Shown here: piece after piece, positions 49,540 through 58,547 of the stretch
Position numbering within the stretch: the stretch's first letter is position 1
Layout of the letters: each line of letters starts with the position of its first letter
DNA from: Tepidimonas ignava
GTDB lineage: Bacteria > Pseudomonadota > Gammaproteobacteria > Burkholderiales > Burkholderiaceae_C
Direction: 5' to 3'
Assembly (NCBI RefSeq): GCF_004342625.1
Contig: NZ_SMAH01000011.1
Span: 45,917-109,916 of the forward strand
Length of the DNA stretch: 64,000 nucleotides
Position numbers and translations under genes: made by a program
Notes under the pieces: generated by a model
What the model was told of the DNA's origin: nothing
Seen by the model: the letters and a program-made list of their open reading frames with translations, nothing else
Database searches by the model: none

Positions 49540-50313
49540 ATGCTGTTCATCTTGTCCCCGGCCAAGGCGCTGGACTACGACACCCCGCCCACCACCGCGC
49601 GCGCCACGCAGCCGTTGTTCGTGGAGCAGGCCGCCGAGCTCATCGGCATTCTGCGCGCCAAATCCCCGCAGGAAGTGGCGGCGCTGATGGACCTGAGCGA
49701 CGCGCTGGCGCAGCTCAACGTCGCACGCTACCAGGCGTGGGAGCCGACGTTCGGGCCGCACAACAGCAAGCAGGCGGTGCTGGCGTTCAACGGCGATGTT
49801 TACGAAGGGCTGGATGCGCGCACCCTGTCGGAAGAGGACCTGGACTGGTTGCAGCAGCACGTGTGCATCCTGAGCGGCCTGTACGGCGTGCTGCGCCCGC
49901 TGGACTGGATGCAGCCGTACCGGTTGGAAATGGGCACCCGCCTGGTCACCCCACGCGGGCGCAACCTGTACCAATTCTGGGGTACGCGCATCGCCGACTA
50001 CCTGTCGCAGCGCGCGGCCGAGGACGACGGCATCGTCGTCAACCTGGCCAGCGAGGAGTATTTCAAGGCCGTGGACCCCAAGGCGCTGCGCGCCCGCGTG
50101 GTGAGCTGCGTCTTCGAGGAGCGGCGCGGCAGCGGCTACAAGGTCATCAGCTTCTTGGCCAAACGCGCGCGCGGCCTGATGACGCGCTGGGCCGCGTTGC
50201 ACCGCGTGCGTCAGGTGGAGGAGCTGCGCGGCTTCGACGCCGAAGGTTACCGCTGGGCGGCGGACGCTTCGACGCCCGAGCGGCTGGTGTTTCGCCGCGA
50301 CGAGCGCGCCTGA
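49540..50313 (+). CDS. yaaA: Peroxide stress protein YaaA (DUF328/UPF0246)
   Basis: A 257-residue protein of the UPF0246 family. Signature parts are MLFILSPAKALDYDTPP at the start, NGDVYEGLDARTLSEEDL, LSGLYGVLRPLDWMQPYRLEMGTRL and YKVISFLAKRARGLMTRW. In E. coli, YaaA lowers free intracellular iron during peroxide stress and is OxyR controlled. Its position next to rubrerythrin and 28 kb from katG fits peroxide defence. An AGGAGG-like CAGGAGG lies nine bases before the ATG. Confidence 0.94.
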   Translation: MLFILSPAKALDYDTPPTTARATQPLFVEQAAELIGILRAKSPQEVAALMDLSDALAQLNVARYQAWEPTFGPHNSKQAVLAFNGDVYEGLDARTLSEEDLDWLQQHVCILSGLYGVLRPLDWMQPYRLEMGTRLVTPRGRNLYQFWGTRIADYLSQRAAEDDGIVVNLASEEYFKAVDPKALRARVVSCVFEERRGSGYKVISFLAKRARGLMTRWAALHRVRQVEELRGFDAEGYRWAADASTPERLVFRRDERA

Positions 50314-50346
50314 GGCGCGCGCGGCGGCGCTACACTGGCGGCTGCG

Positions 50347-51195
50347 ATGAGCCAGACCATCACCCCCGAGCTGCGCACCTGGATCGTGCAACAGGCGCAG
50401 GCCGGCTGCACGCCCGAGGCGGTGCTGCAAGCGATGCTGCGTGCCGGTTGGAACGAGGACGTGGCGCTGGCCGCGATGGAGCAAACGCTGCAAGAGCACG
50501 TGGCCAGCCTGCCCGCGGCGGCCCAGGCGCCCGTCGCGCCTCGGCCACAGTTGGCGCTGCGCGAGGGCGCGCACACCATCGACGCCGGCGACCGCATCGT
50601 GCACGTGCTGGCCACGCTGCGCCGGCCGCGGTTGGCGGTGTTGGGCAACGTGCTGGCGCCCGAGGAGTGCGACGCGCTGATGCGGCTGGCCGAGCCGCGC
50701 CTGAAGCGCTCGCGCACCGTGCAGACCGCCACCGGCGGCGAAGAGCTCAACGCCGACCGCACCAGCGACGGCATGTTTTTTCGCCGCGGTGAGACCCCGC
50801 TGATCCAGCGCATCGAAGCGCGCTTGAGCCGTCTGGTGCAGTGGCCGGTGGAAAACGGCGAGGGGTTGCAGGTGCTGCGCTACCGCCCCGGGGCGCAGTA
50901 CAAACCCCACTACGACTACTTCGACCCGCGGGCCCCGGGCACGCCGCGCATCACCGCGCGCGGTGGCCAGCGCGTGGCCACGTTGGTGATGTACCTGAGC
51001 GAGCCTGTGCGCGGCGGCGGCACGACGTTTCCCGACATCGGGCTGGAGGTGCTGCCCCAGCGCGGTGGCGCGGTGTTTTTCGCTTACGACCGTCCGGACC
51101 CCGCGACGCTGACCCTGCACGGCGGTGCGCCGGTGCTGGAAGGCGAAAAATGGGTGGCCACCAAGTGGCTGCGCGAAACCGAATTCACCCCCTGA
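50347..51195 (+). CDS. 2-oxoglutarate/Fe(II) oxygenase, prolyl 4-hydroxylase-like
   Basis: A 282-residue protein. The C-terminal P4Hc oxygenase domain (about 95-280) has the iron ligands His188 and Asp190 in KPHYDYFD, His258 in TLHGGAPV and the 2-oxoglutarate-binding Lys268 in GEKWVATKW. The first 50 residues are separate and helical ([20 protein letters not shown]), with a UBA-like look that is unusual in a bacterial oxygenase; the meaning is unknown. The protein substrate is not known. TACACT shortly before the ATG suggests a short leader; queF follows within 11 bases. Confidence 0.88.
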   Translation: MSQTITPELRTWIVQQAQAGCTPEAVLQAMLRAGWNEDVALAAMEQTLQEHVASLPAAAQAPVAPRPQLALREGAHTIDAGDRIVHVLATLRRPRLAVLGNVLAPEECDALMRLAEPRLKRSRTVQTATGGEELNADRTSDGMFFRRGETPLIQRIEARLSRLVQWPVENGEGLQVLRYRPGAQYKPHYDYFDPRAPGTPRITARGGQRVATLVMYLSEPVRGGGTTFPDIGLEVLPQRGGAVFFAYDRPDPATLTLHGGAPVLEGEKWVATKWLRETEFTP

Positions 51196-51205
51196 GCCGA
51201 TCACC

Positions 51206-52087
51206 GTGGTGACCACAACCGAGCAAGCGCCGGCGGCGGCCGACACCCTGCACGCCACCCCGCTGGGGCGTGAAACCGCCTACCCCGACCGCTACGACCC
51301 GACGCTGCTGTGCCCGGTGCCGCGCGCGCTGGCGCGTGCGACGCTGGGGGCAGGCGCGCCGTTGCCCTTCACGGGGGCCGATTTCTGGACCGCGTTCGAG
51401 GTGAGCTGGCTCAACCCGCGTGGCAAGCCGCAGGTGGCCATCGCGCACCTGACGGTGCCGGCCGAGACCCCCAACCTGATCGAGAGCAAGTCGCTCAAGC
51501 TGTACCTCAACAGCTTCAACCAGGAACGCCTGCGCGATGCCGACGAGCTGCGCGCGCGGCTGCGTGCCGACCTGAGCGAAGCGCTGTGGCGCGGCAGCGG
51601 GCAGCCGCCGGGCAGCGTCGGCGTGCGCCTGCAGCCGCCCGCCGAATGGGCGTGCGAAGCGGTGGCGGGCCTGCCCGGCCTCAGCCTGGATCGTCTGGAC
51701 GTGGAGTGCACGCACGACCACCCGGCGCCCGAGCTGCTGCGCGCCGACGCCACCCAGCCGCCGGTGGACGAGACGCTGTGCAGCGACTTGTTCAAGAGCA
51801 ACTGCCCGGTGACCGGGCAGCCTGACTGGGCCAGCGTGCAGATTCGCTACAGCGGCGTCCCGATCGACCAAGAAGGGCTGCTGCGCTACCTGGTGAGCTT
51901 CCGCCAGCACCAGGGCTTTCACGAGCACTGTGTCGAGCGCATCTTCATCGACATTTGGCAACGCTGCCGGCCGGTGCGCCTGAGCGTGTACGCGCGTTTC
52001 ACCCGCCGCGGCGGGCTGGACATCAACCCCTGGCGCACCAGCCACCCCCAGCCCGCGCCCAGCGTGGCGCGGCTGGCGCGGCAGTGA
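51206..52087 (+). CDS. queF: NADPH-dependent 7-cyano-7-deazaguanine reductase
   Basis: A 293-residue long-form QueF (E. coli type). It reduces preQ0 to preQ1 in queuosine tRNA modification. The catalytic cysteine is Cys200 in [24 protein letters not shown] and the NADPH-region [14 protein letters not shown] is present in the N-terminal half; the end is [11 protein letters not shown]. Two adjacent GTG codons (51206, 51209) are candidate starts and no strong ribosome site is visible, so translation may be coupled to the oxygenase gene before it. Confidence 0.94.
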   Translation: MVTTTEQAPAAADTLHATPLGRETAYPDRYDPTLLCPVPRALARATLGAGAPLPFTGADFWTAFEVSWLNPRGKPQVAIAHLTVPAETPNLIESKSLKLYLNSFNQERLRDADELRARLRADLSEALWRGSGQPPGSVGVRLQPPAEWACEAVAGLPGLSLDRLDVECTHDHPAPELLRADATQPPVDETLCSDLFKSNCPVTGQPDWASVQIRYSGVPIDQEGLLRYLVSFRQHQGFHEHCVERIFIDIWQRCRPVRLSVYARFTRRGGLDINPWRTSHPQPAPSVARLARQ

Positions 52088-52097
52088 GGCGCGCGCG

Positions 52098-52670
52098 TCA
52101 ACCCGTCAGCAGCCGCTGCACCAGCTCCACGGTGCTGCGCGCGCCCAGTTTGCGCATCAGGCGCGTGCGGTGCACTTCCACCGTGCGCGGGCTGATGCCG
52201 AGCTGACGCGCCGCCTGCTTGGCGGTGCAACCCTTGAGCAGCAGGGCCGCAACCTCCCGCTCGCGTGCCGTCAGCCCGGCCTGCAGCGGGCGGCGTGCCG
52301 ACAGGTCCTCGAAGCTCCAGATGCCGGCGGCGTGCGGGTCGCTGCGGTCCAGCGCGCGGCCCATCACGTGGCACCAAAACGTCTGGCCGGCCTGCGGGCC
52401 GCCCACGCGGCGCATGATGCGCTCGTCGCTGTAGGTGCCGCAGGCGTTGAGGATGGGGGCGATGCGCTCGCCGATGCGCTCGAACTCGGCGGCGCTGGGG
52501 TACAGGATGCGAAAGCTCTGGCCGACGAGCTCGTCGCGCGTGGCGCCGAACATGTCGCACAACGCTTGGTTGCAGTCCACCATCACGCGGTGGCGCGACA
52601 GCGCCAAGCCCACGGGGGCGAGCTCGAACGCCAGCCGGTAGTCGTCCAGGGTGGGGCCGTGCGGGGGCAT
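52098..52670 (-). CDS. PAS-LuxR family transcriptional regulator
   Basis: A 190-residue regulator. The N-terminal PAS domain (about 8-125) reads [37 protein letters not shown], and the C-terminal LuxR/FixJ helix-turn-helix is [43 protein letters not shown]. It has no receiver domain. It is divergent from the CoA-transferase genes; the roughly 95 bases between carry a perfect TACGTA-type palindrome, so it most likely regulates those genes and itself. The PAS ligand may be a metabolite or acyl-CoA, which is inference. Confidence 0.9.
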   Translation of the reverse strand: MPPHGPTLDDYRLAFELAPVGLALSRHRVMVDCNQALCDMFGATRDELVGQSFRILYPSAAEFERIGERIAPILNACGTYSDERIMRRVGGPQAGQTFWCHVMGRALDRSDPHAAGIWSFEDLSARRPLQAGLTAREREVAALLLKGCTAKQAARQLGISPRTVEVHRTRLMRKLGARSTVELVQRLLTG

Positions 52671-52706
52671 CGGTGGGGGGGTCTCAGGGTTGCCCGGTAC
52701 GCGATC

Positions 52707-52726
52707 CTACGTACGCCAATACGTAG
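52707..52726. promoter_or_regulatory. Palindromic operator between the LuxR regulator and CoA-transferase genes
   Basis: CTACGTA-N6-TACGTAG, a perfect 7-base inverted repeat with spacer CGCCAA. It lies 40 bases from the CoA-transferase ATG and 36 from the LuxR gene start. FixJ/LuxR-type regulators bind dyads of this size, so the adjacent PAS-LuxR protein is the natural candidate. Confidence 0.6.
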
Positions 52727-52766
52727 TATCGTAATGGCTTGTTCCCACCATCGGACAGGAGCGAGC

Positions 52767-53471
52767 ATGAACAAGGTCTACCCCAGCGCCCGCGCGGCCC
52801 TAGAAGGGGTGGTGCGCGACGGCCAGTTGATCGCCGTGGGCGGCTTTGGCCTGTGTGGCATCCCCGAGGCCCTGATCGACGCGCTGCGTGACAGCGGCGT
52901 CAAGGATTTGACGGTGATTTCCAACAACGCTGGCGTGGACGGTTTTGGTCTGGGCAAGTTGTTGGAGACGCGCCAGATCAAAAAAATGATCTCCTCGTAC
53001 GTCGGCGAAAACAAGGAGTTCGAGCGCCAGTACCTGGCCGGCGAGCTGGAGATCGAGTTCACGCCGCAGGGCACACTGGCCGAAAAGCTGCGTGCGGGTG
53101 GCGCGGGCATCCCGGCGTTTTTCACCAAAACGGGCGTGGGCACCATCGTCGCCGAAGGCAAAGAGCACCGTGAGTTCAACGGCGAGACCTACATCCTGGA
53201 GCACGCGCTGTTTCCCGAGGTGGCACTGATCAAGGCCGACGTGGCCGACCTTGCGGGCAACCTGCGCTTTCGGCTGACGGCGCGCAACTTCAACCCGGCC
53301 GTGGCGATGGCGGGCAAGATCTGCATCGCCGAGGTCGAGCGCATCGTGCCCACCGGCGCCATCGAGCCCGACGACGTGCACCTGCCCGGCATTTACGTGC
53401 ACCGCATCGTGCACAACCCGACGCCGGAAAAACGCATCGAGCGCCGCACCACCCGCGAGCGCAAGGTCTAA
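52767..53471 (+). CDS. 3-oxoacid CoA-transferase subunit A
   Basis: A 234-residue alpha subunit of the SCOT/acetoacetate CoA-transferase type. The glycine-rich CoA-binding region is GQLIAVGGFGLCGIPEALIDAL, followed by NNAGVDGFGLGKLLETRQIKKMISSYVGENKEFERQYLAGELEIEFTPQGTL, standard for succinyl-CoA:3-ketoacid transferases. With subunit B it activates acetoacetate or a related ketoacid using succinyl-CoA. An ACAGGAG site precedes the ATG. The palindrome upstream and divergent LuxR gene suggest substrate-controlled expression. Confidence 0.92.
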   Translation: MNKVYPSARAALEGVVRDGQLIAVGGFGLCGIPEALIDALRDSGVKDLTVISNNAGVDGFGLGKLLETRQIKKMISSYVGENKEFERQYLAGELEIEFTPQGTLAEKLRAGGAGIPAFFTKTGVGTIVAEGKEHREFNGETYILEHALFPEVALIKADVADLAGNLRFRLTARNFNPAVAMAGKICIAEVERIVPTGAIEPDDVHLPGIYVHRIVHNPTPEKRIERRTTRERKV

Positions 53472-53498
53472 CCCCAGGCTGCCCCAAGGAGAGCGATC

Positions 53499-54137
53499 AT
53501 GCCCTGGACGCACGACGAGATGGCCGCCCGCGCGGCCCAAGAGTTGCAAGACGGCTTTTACGTCAACCTCGGCATTGGGCTGCCGACGCTGGTGGCCAAC
53601 CACGTGCCCGACCACGTCGAGGTCTGGCTGCAAAGCGAAAACGGCCTGCTGGGCATTGGCCCGTTCCCGTACGAGGACGAGGTTGACCCCGACCTGATCA
53701 ACGCCGGCAAGCAGACGATCACGACGATCAAGGGCTCGGCCACGTTTGGCAGCCACGACAGCTTCGCGATGATCCGCGGTGGCAAGATCAACCTGTCGAT
53801 CCTGGGCGCGATGCAGGTGACGCACAAGGGCGACCTGGCCAACTGGATGATTCCGGGCAAGATGGTCAAAGGCATGGGGGGCGCGATGGACCTGGTGGCC
53901 GGCGTGCCGCGCGTCATCGTGCTGATGGAGCACGTGGCGCGCAAAAAAGACGGCACCGAGGACCTGAAGATCATCCCCGAGTGCACGCTGCCGCTGACCG
54001 GCAAGGGTGTGGTGGACCGCATCATCACCGACCTGGGGGTGATGGACGTCACACCCGAAGGGCTCAAGCTCGTGGAGCTGGCGCCGGGGGTGACGCGCGA
54101 CTTCATCCAGAGCAAGACCGGCGTGCCGCTGCTGTGA
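53499..54137 (+). CDS. 3-oxoacid CoA-transferase subunit B
   Basis: A 212-residue beta subunit. The catalytic glutamate is Glu47 in [16 protein letters not shown], the SENG motif; [24 protein letters not shown] and [20 protein letters not shown] are the other family runs. An AAGGAG site precedes the ATG, 27 bases after subunit A ends. Together with subunit A it forms a cytoplasmic heteromer of ketone-body or polyhydroxybutyrate breakdown. The name scoB could be used but the exact acyl specificity is not determined. Confidence 0.93.
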   Translation: MPWTHDEMAARAAQELQDGFYVNLGIGLPTLVANHVPDHVEVWLQSENGLLGIGPFPYEDEVDPDLINAGKQTITTIKGSATFGSHDSFAMIRGGKINLSILGAMQVTHKGDLANWMIPGKMVKGMGGAMDLVAGVPRVIVLMEHVARKKDGTEDLKIIPECTLPLTGKGVVDRIITDLGVMDVTPEGLKLVELAPGVTRDFIQSKTGVPLL

Positions 54138-54154
54138 TGCCGGGCTGACGGGGC

Positions 54155-55111
54155 GTGGCGGCGGCGGGCTTGCGCATCGGGTTGGCGCTGGGCAGCGGCG
54201 CGGCGCGCGGCTGGGCGCACATTGGCGTGCTGCGCGTGCTGCAAGAGGCCGGCATCGAGCCCGACGTGGTGTGCGGCACGTCGATCGGCGCGCTGGTGGG
54301 GGCCGCCTACGCTGCGGGCGAGCTGGATCGCCTGGAGCCCTGGGTGCGCAAGCTCGATTGGCGCCAGGTGGTGGGGCTGCTGGACGTGCGCATGGCCGGC
54401 GGGCTGCTCGAAGGCGGCAAGCTGGTGGCGTTTTTCCGCGAGCGCTTCGTGGACGGCGGCATCGAGGCGCTGGGCAAACCTTTTGGCTGCGTGGCCACCG
54501 ACCTGGCCACCGGGCGCGAGGTGTGGCTGCGCAGCGGCCCGGTCATCGACGCGGTGCGGGCGTCGATCGCGATCCCCGGCGTGTTCACACCCGCGGTGCG
54601 TGACGGGCAACTGCTGGTCGATGGCGGCTTGGTCAACCCGGTGCCGGTGTCGCTGTGCCGGGCGATGGGGGCGGACGTGGTCATCGCCGTGGACCTGAAC
54701 TGGCACCTGATGCGCCGCCAGCGCGTTGCGGGCCGCGCCCAGGCGCGTGACCGGCGCGGCGGGGGGCTGCTGGATGGCGTGTTGCAGCGTTGGCGTGGCG
54801 GGGATGTCGGCGTCGCCGAGCCCGGGCCCGCGCTGCCATCGCTGCTGGATGTGCTGACCACCAGCATGAACATCGTGCAGTGGCGCATCACGCAAAGCCG
54901 TCTGGCCGGCGAGCCGGCCGATGTCGTCATCCGTCCGTTGCTGGGCGACGTTGCGGCGATGGAGTTTCACCGCGCGGCACCGGCCATTGCCGCCGGGCGC
55001 AAAGCGGCCGAGCAAGCCCTGCCGGCGCTGCGCGACGTGCTGGCGCTGCTGCAGGGCACGGCCCCGGCGGCGCCTGGCGACGTGGCGCCGCCGCCGGCCA
55101 CCACCGGCTAA
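54155..55111 (+). CDS. Patatin-like phospholipase (RssA-like)
   Basis: A 318-residue protein with the patatin catalytic dyad. The oxyanion motif is LGSGAARGWAHIG, the nucleophile is Ser43 in CGTSIGALVG and the aspartate is in LLVDGGLVNPVPVS. RssA and related patatins hydrolyse acyl esters of phospholipids or lipids. GTG is the start, 17 bases after subunit B; whether it belongs to the CoA-transferase operon is not shown. The C-terminal 40 residues are Ala/Pro rich. The stop overlaps the convergent RluA-type gene by four bases. Confidence 0.9.
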   Translation: MAAAGLRIGLALGSGAARGWAHIGVLRVLQEAGIEPDVVCGTSIGALVGAAYAAGELDRLEPWVRKLDWRQVVGLLDVRMAGGLLEGGKLVAFFRERFVDGGIEALGKPFGCVATDLATGREVWLRSGPVIDAVRASIAIPGVFTPAVRDGQLLVDGGLVNPVPVSLCRAMGADVVIAVDLNWHLMRRQRVAGRAQARDRRGGGLLDGVLQRWRGGDVGVAEPGPALPSLLDVLTTSMNIVQWRITQSRLAGEPADVVIRPLLGDVAAMEFHRAAPAIAAGRKAAEQALPALRDVLALLQGTAPAAPGDVAPPPATTG

Positions 55112-55779
55112 AACGGCACCGGGCTGGCCAGCGTCAGCGGCGTGGCGTCGCTGGGGTGGGGCAGGGTCAGCCCGGCGGCGTGCAGCAGCAGGCGCGGCGC
55201 GGCGTGGCGCGCGGCCCCGTCGGCGTACAGCGGGTCGCCCAGGATGGGGTGGCCCAAGGCGGCCAGGTGCACGCGCAACTGGTGCGAGCGGCCCGTGATC
55301 GGTTGCAGCTCGACCCGGGTGGCCCACAGCGGCCCCCACCGTTCCAGACCGAGGATGCGCCAGCGCGTGTGGCTGGGCTTGCCGTGTGCAAAGGTGACCG
55401 CGCTGCGGGGTCGGCGCGGCCAATCCACCGCCAGCGGCAGGCGGATGTCGCCCCAACCGTCGGCGCCGTCGGGAGGCAGCGGCACGCCCGTCACGACCGC
55501 GACGTAGCGCTTGCGCACGCGCCGCTGGGCGAACGCGCGTGCCAGCGCCGACTGGGCCGCCGCCCCACGCGCCAGCACCATCACGCCCGAGGTGTCCATG
55601 TCGAGCCGGTGCACCACCCGCGCGTCGGGCCAGCGCCGCTGCACGCGCGCGCTGGCGCAGTCCGCCTTGTCGGGGCCGCGGCCGGGCACCGCCAGCAGCC
55701 CAGCCGGTTTGTCGATCGCCACCAGCGTCGCGTCGGCGTGCAGCACCGGCAGGTCAGCCTCGGTGTCGTCGGTGCTCAC
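55108..55779 (-). CDS. RluA-family pseudouridine synthase
   Basis: A 223-residue pseudouridine synthase. The catalytic aspartate is Asp60 in VVHRLDMDTSGVMVLA; the preceding LVAIDKPAGLLAVPGRG and later LQPITGRSHQLRVHLAALGHPILGDPLYA are RluA signatures. It lacks an S4 domain, resembling RluA itself (rRNA position 746 and tRNA position 32 in E. coli); the substrate here is not shown. The GTG start overlaps the recJ stop as GTGA, so its translation is coupled to recJ. Confidence 0.92.
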   Translation of the reverse strand: MSTDDTEADLPVLHADATLVAIDKPAGLLAVPGRGPDKADCASARVQRRWPDARVVHRLDMDTSGVMVLARGAAAQSALARAFAQRRVRKRYVAVVTGVPLPPDGADGWGDIRLPLAVDWPRRPRSAVTFAHGKPSHTRWRILGLERWGPLWATRVELQPITGRSHQLRVHLAALGHPILGDPLYADGAARHAAPRLLLHAAGLTLPHPSDATPLTLASPVPF

Positions 55780-57515
55780 GTCTGCACCCCCTCGACGACC
55801 AGGCGGGTGCGACGCAGGCCTTGCCACTCGTCGGCGTCGAGCCGGTACGCCAGGCGCACGCGGTGGGGCAGCGCCTCGGTGTGGCCAAACCAGATCGCCT
55901 CCATCGGCTGGCCGTGCACGCGCAGGCGCAGCGCCAGGTGACGCTCGCCCACCAGCCGCTGCCCCAGCACTTCGGCGTCGGCCTGAAACAGCGGCGGCGC
56001 GAAGCCCTGGCCCCACACCTGCGCGTCCAGCAACGCCGCGGTGTCGGGGTGGTGGCGCTCGGCGCCGAGTTCGCCGTCCGTGTGCAAGCGGCGCTGCAGC
56101 GCGTCGGGCTCGAGCCACTGTTGGGCCACGTCGCGCAGCGCGGCGTCGAAGAGGGGCCAGCCGTCGGCGCGCAGCGTGCAGCCCGCGGCCATCGCGTGGC
56201 CGCCGAACCGCAGCAGCAGCCCGGGGTGGCGTTTGGCGATGGCGTCCAGCGCGTCGCGCAGGTGCAGCCCGGCGATCGAGCGGCCCGAGCCGCGCAGGCA
56301 CGGCGTGCCGTCGTCCAACCGGGCCGGGGCGAAGACGAACACCGGACGGTGCAGGCGGTCTTTGAGCCGCGCGGCGACGATGCCCACCACCCCTTCGTGG
56401 AACGAGGGGTCGAAGACGGTGACCGCGGGGGCTTGCTCGGCACCGGTGGGCAGCTCGCGCTCGGCCAGTTGCAGCAACGCTTGTTCGCGCATGGCCGCCT
56501 CCAGTTCGCGCCGCTCGCGGTTGATGGCATCGAGCTGCTGCGCCAGGGCCTGGGCGTGGTCGGGGTCGTCGCTGAGCAAGCACTCGATGCCCAGCGCCAT
56601 GTTGGCCAGCCGTCCGGCGGCGTTCAAGCGCGGCGCCACGGCAAAGCCGAGGTCGAACGTCGTGGCGCGTGCGGGCACGCGCCCGGCCACGGCCAGCAGC
56701 GCGCCCAGGCCCGCGGGCACTGCGCCGGCTCGGATGCGCTTGAGGCCCTGCGCCACCAGACGGCGGTTGTGCACGTCCAGCCGCACGACGTCGGCCACCG
56801 TGCCCAGGGCCACCAACGGCAGCAGCGGGTCCAGCCGGGGCTGGTCGGAGGGCTGGAAACAGCCGCGGCGGCGCAGCTCGGCGCGCAGCGCCAGCAGCAC
56901 GTAAAACACCACGCCCACGCCCGCCAAGGCCTTGGTCGGGAACGGGCAGCCGGGCTGGTTGGGGTTGACGATGACGCAGTCGGCGGGCAAGCGGGGCTGG
57001 CCGTCGACCGTGAGCGGCAGGTGGTGGTCGGTGATGAGCACTTGCAGGCCCAGCGCCCGGGCGTGCGCCACGCCGTCCAGGCTGGCGATGCCGTTGTCCA
57101 CCGTGACCAGCACGTCGGCCCCCAGCGCGTGCACCCGGTCGGCCAGCGCGGGCGTCAGGCCGTAGCCGTCGCGCTGGCGGTCCGGCACCAGGTGCAGCAC
57201 CTGCGCGCCGCCCAACCGCTGGCCCAGCAGGCGCAGGCCGCGCACGGCCACCGCGCAGGCGGTGGCGCCGTCGCAGTCGTAGTCCGCCACGATGGCGATG
57301 CGCCGCCGGCGCTGCAGCGCGTCGGCCAGCAAGGTGGCGGCGTCGGTCGCGCCGCGCAGCTGCTCGGGCGGCGGCAGCAGGTGCAGCCCGTCGTCGAGCT
57401 CCTGCGGATCGCACACGCCGCGCGCGGCGTACAGGCGCGCCAGCAGCGTGTCCACGCCCGCCTGTTCCAAGGCCCAGGCGGCCCGCGGCGACACGGCGCG
57501 CGGCACAATGGTCAC
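55776..57515 (-). CDS. recJ: Single-stranded-DNA-specific exonuclease RecJ
   Basis: A 579-residue 5'-3' exonuclease of DNA repair and recombination. The DHH-domain motifs are IVADYDCDGATACAVAV (about 78), VTVDNGIAS, LITDHHLP and VNPNQPGCPFPTKALAGVGVVFYVLLAL; the DHHA1 domain has LLLRFGGHAMAAG. The GTG that overlaps the upstream stop (GTGA) was chosen and yields MTIVPRAVSPRAAWALEQ, matching the usual betaproteobacterial start. An in-frame ATG 15 bases further upstream is possible. Confidence 0.93.
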   Translation of the reverse strand: MTIVPRAVSPRAAWALEQAGVDTLLARLYAARGVCDPQELDDGLHLLPPPEQLRGATDAATLLADALQRRRRIAIVADYDCDGATACAVAVRGLRLLGQRLGGAQVLHLVPDRQRDGYGLTPALADRVHALGADVLVTVDNGIASLDGVAHARALGLQVLITDHHLPLTVDGQPRLPADCVIVNPNQPGCPFPTKALAGVGVVFYVLLALRAELRRRGCFQPSDQPRLDPLLPLVALGTVADVVRLDVHNRRLVAQGLKRIRAGAVPAGLGALLAVAGRVPARATTFDLGFAVAPRLNAAGRLANMALGIECLLSDDPDHAQALAQQLDAINRERRELEAAMREQALLQLAERELPTGAEQAPAVTVFDPSFHEGVVGIVAARLKDRLHRPVFVFAPARLDDGTPCLRGSGRSIAGLHLRDALDAIAKRHPGLLLRFGGHAMAAGCTLRADGWPLFDAALRDVAQQWLEPDALQRRLHTDGELGAERHHPDTAALLDAQVWGQGFAPPLFQADAEVLGQRLVGERHLALRLRVHGQPMEAIWFGHTEALPHRVRLAYRLDADEWQGLRRTRLVVEGVQT

Positions 57516-58486
57516 AGCCCGATCCACCATGGCGACGTGGGCTGTGCGTTCGGGGCGCGCCGCGGCCACGGCCACCAGCGCCGCCGCGGCGGGGGGGCTG
57601 CACTGCCGGGGTCGAGCCGCCAGCAGCGCCAGCCGCGCTCGCCGCACAGCGTCAGCCAGCGCGGCTGGCCGTCGTCCAGCGCGGCTTGCAGCCACGGCCC
57701 CAGGTGCTCTTGGTCCAGCCGTTGCCAGGCGTCGCGCCAGGCGGCGGCGTCGCCGGCCAGCGCGGCGGGGGTCAGGTCGTGCCAGACGCGGGCTGGCGCC
57801 TCGGCGGGGCTGGGGCCCTGGCCGCTCCACACGCCCGCGCCTTCCACCCACAGCGCGTTGACGGTGGGCAGGCCGCGCGCACGGCGCGCCTCGTTGACCG
57901 GGTGGTCGTGCCACAGCATCTGGGCTTCTTCCAGCACGCGCAGCAGGCGGCGTGCGACCGGGTCGTCGCTGTGGTCGTCCCACCACGTTTGCAGCCGCCG
58001 GTGCGCCACCCGAGCCAGGCTGGGCACCGGCCAGCGCGCCAGCAGCGCGCCGCGGGCGAGCCAGCGTGTCGGTTCATCCCCCAGCAGCTCCAGGCCCTCG
58101 CTGGCGGCGTACGGCGCCCAGGCTTCACGCAGCGCCCGCGCCTCATTGGCGTCGAGCTGCAGCGCCTCGGGCGGCAGCACCACCATGTGGTCCAGGCTGG
58201 CGTGCCAGTGGCACGGCACCAGCCAGGCGCAGGGCGCGCCGGGGCGCTGGGCGTGCCAGCCGGCCCAAGGGTAGGGGTCGACCTGCTCGGGCCAACCCAG
58301 GGCCCGCGCCAGCGCCTGCTCGTGCGGGGCGTTGAGGGTGTGGGGACCGTGGAGGGCTTCGCCCACGACGGGCGCCAGCGCCAACCAGCGCTGCAACGCG
58401 GGCAGCGCCAGGGTGGGCAGTTCGGCCAGCAGGGCAGGGTCGTCGGCGCAGGCGTGGGCGATGATCCAGTGGCGCACGGTCGGCAT
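57512..58486 (-). CDS. RpfE-like conserved protein
   Basis: A 324-residue protein of the family called RpfE-type regulatory protein, named for a gene next to recJ in Xanthomonas. Conserved parts are WLVPCHWHASLDHMVVLPPEAL, LELLGDEPTRWLARG, LLRVLEEAQMLWHDHPVNEARRARGLPTVNALWVEGAGVW and LCGERGWRCWRL. No catalytic motif is apparent, and despite occasional database labels as phosphoglycerate mutase-like, the function is unknown. The first ATG (MPTVRHWIIAHACA) is used. Its stop overlaps the recJ GTG, the same linkage seen in Xanthomonas. Confidence 0.78.
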   Translation of the reverse strand: MPTVRHWIIAHACADDPALLAELPTLALPALQRWLALAPVVGEALHGPHTLNAPHEQALARALGWPEQVDPYPWAGWHAQRPGAPCAWLVPCHWHASLDHMVVLPPEALQLDANEARALREAWAPYAASEGLELLGDEPTRWLARGALLARWPVPSLARVAHRRLQTWWDDHSDDPVARRLLRVLEEAQMLWHDHPVNEARRARGLPTVNALWVEGAGVWSGQGPSPAEAPARVWHDLTPAALAGDAAAWRDAWQRLDQEHLGPWLQAALDDGQPRWLTLCGERGWRCWRLDPGSAAPPPRRRWWPWPRRAPNAQPTSPWWIGL

Positions 58487-58547
58487 GGACGCGATTGTCC
58501 ACGATGCCGCGCCGCCCCGGGTGCGGTTGCGGGCACAATCAGCACCC

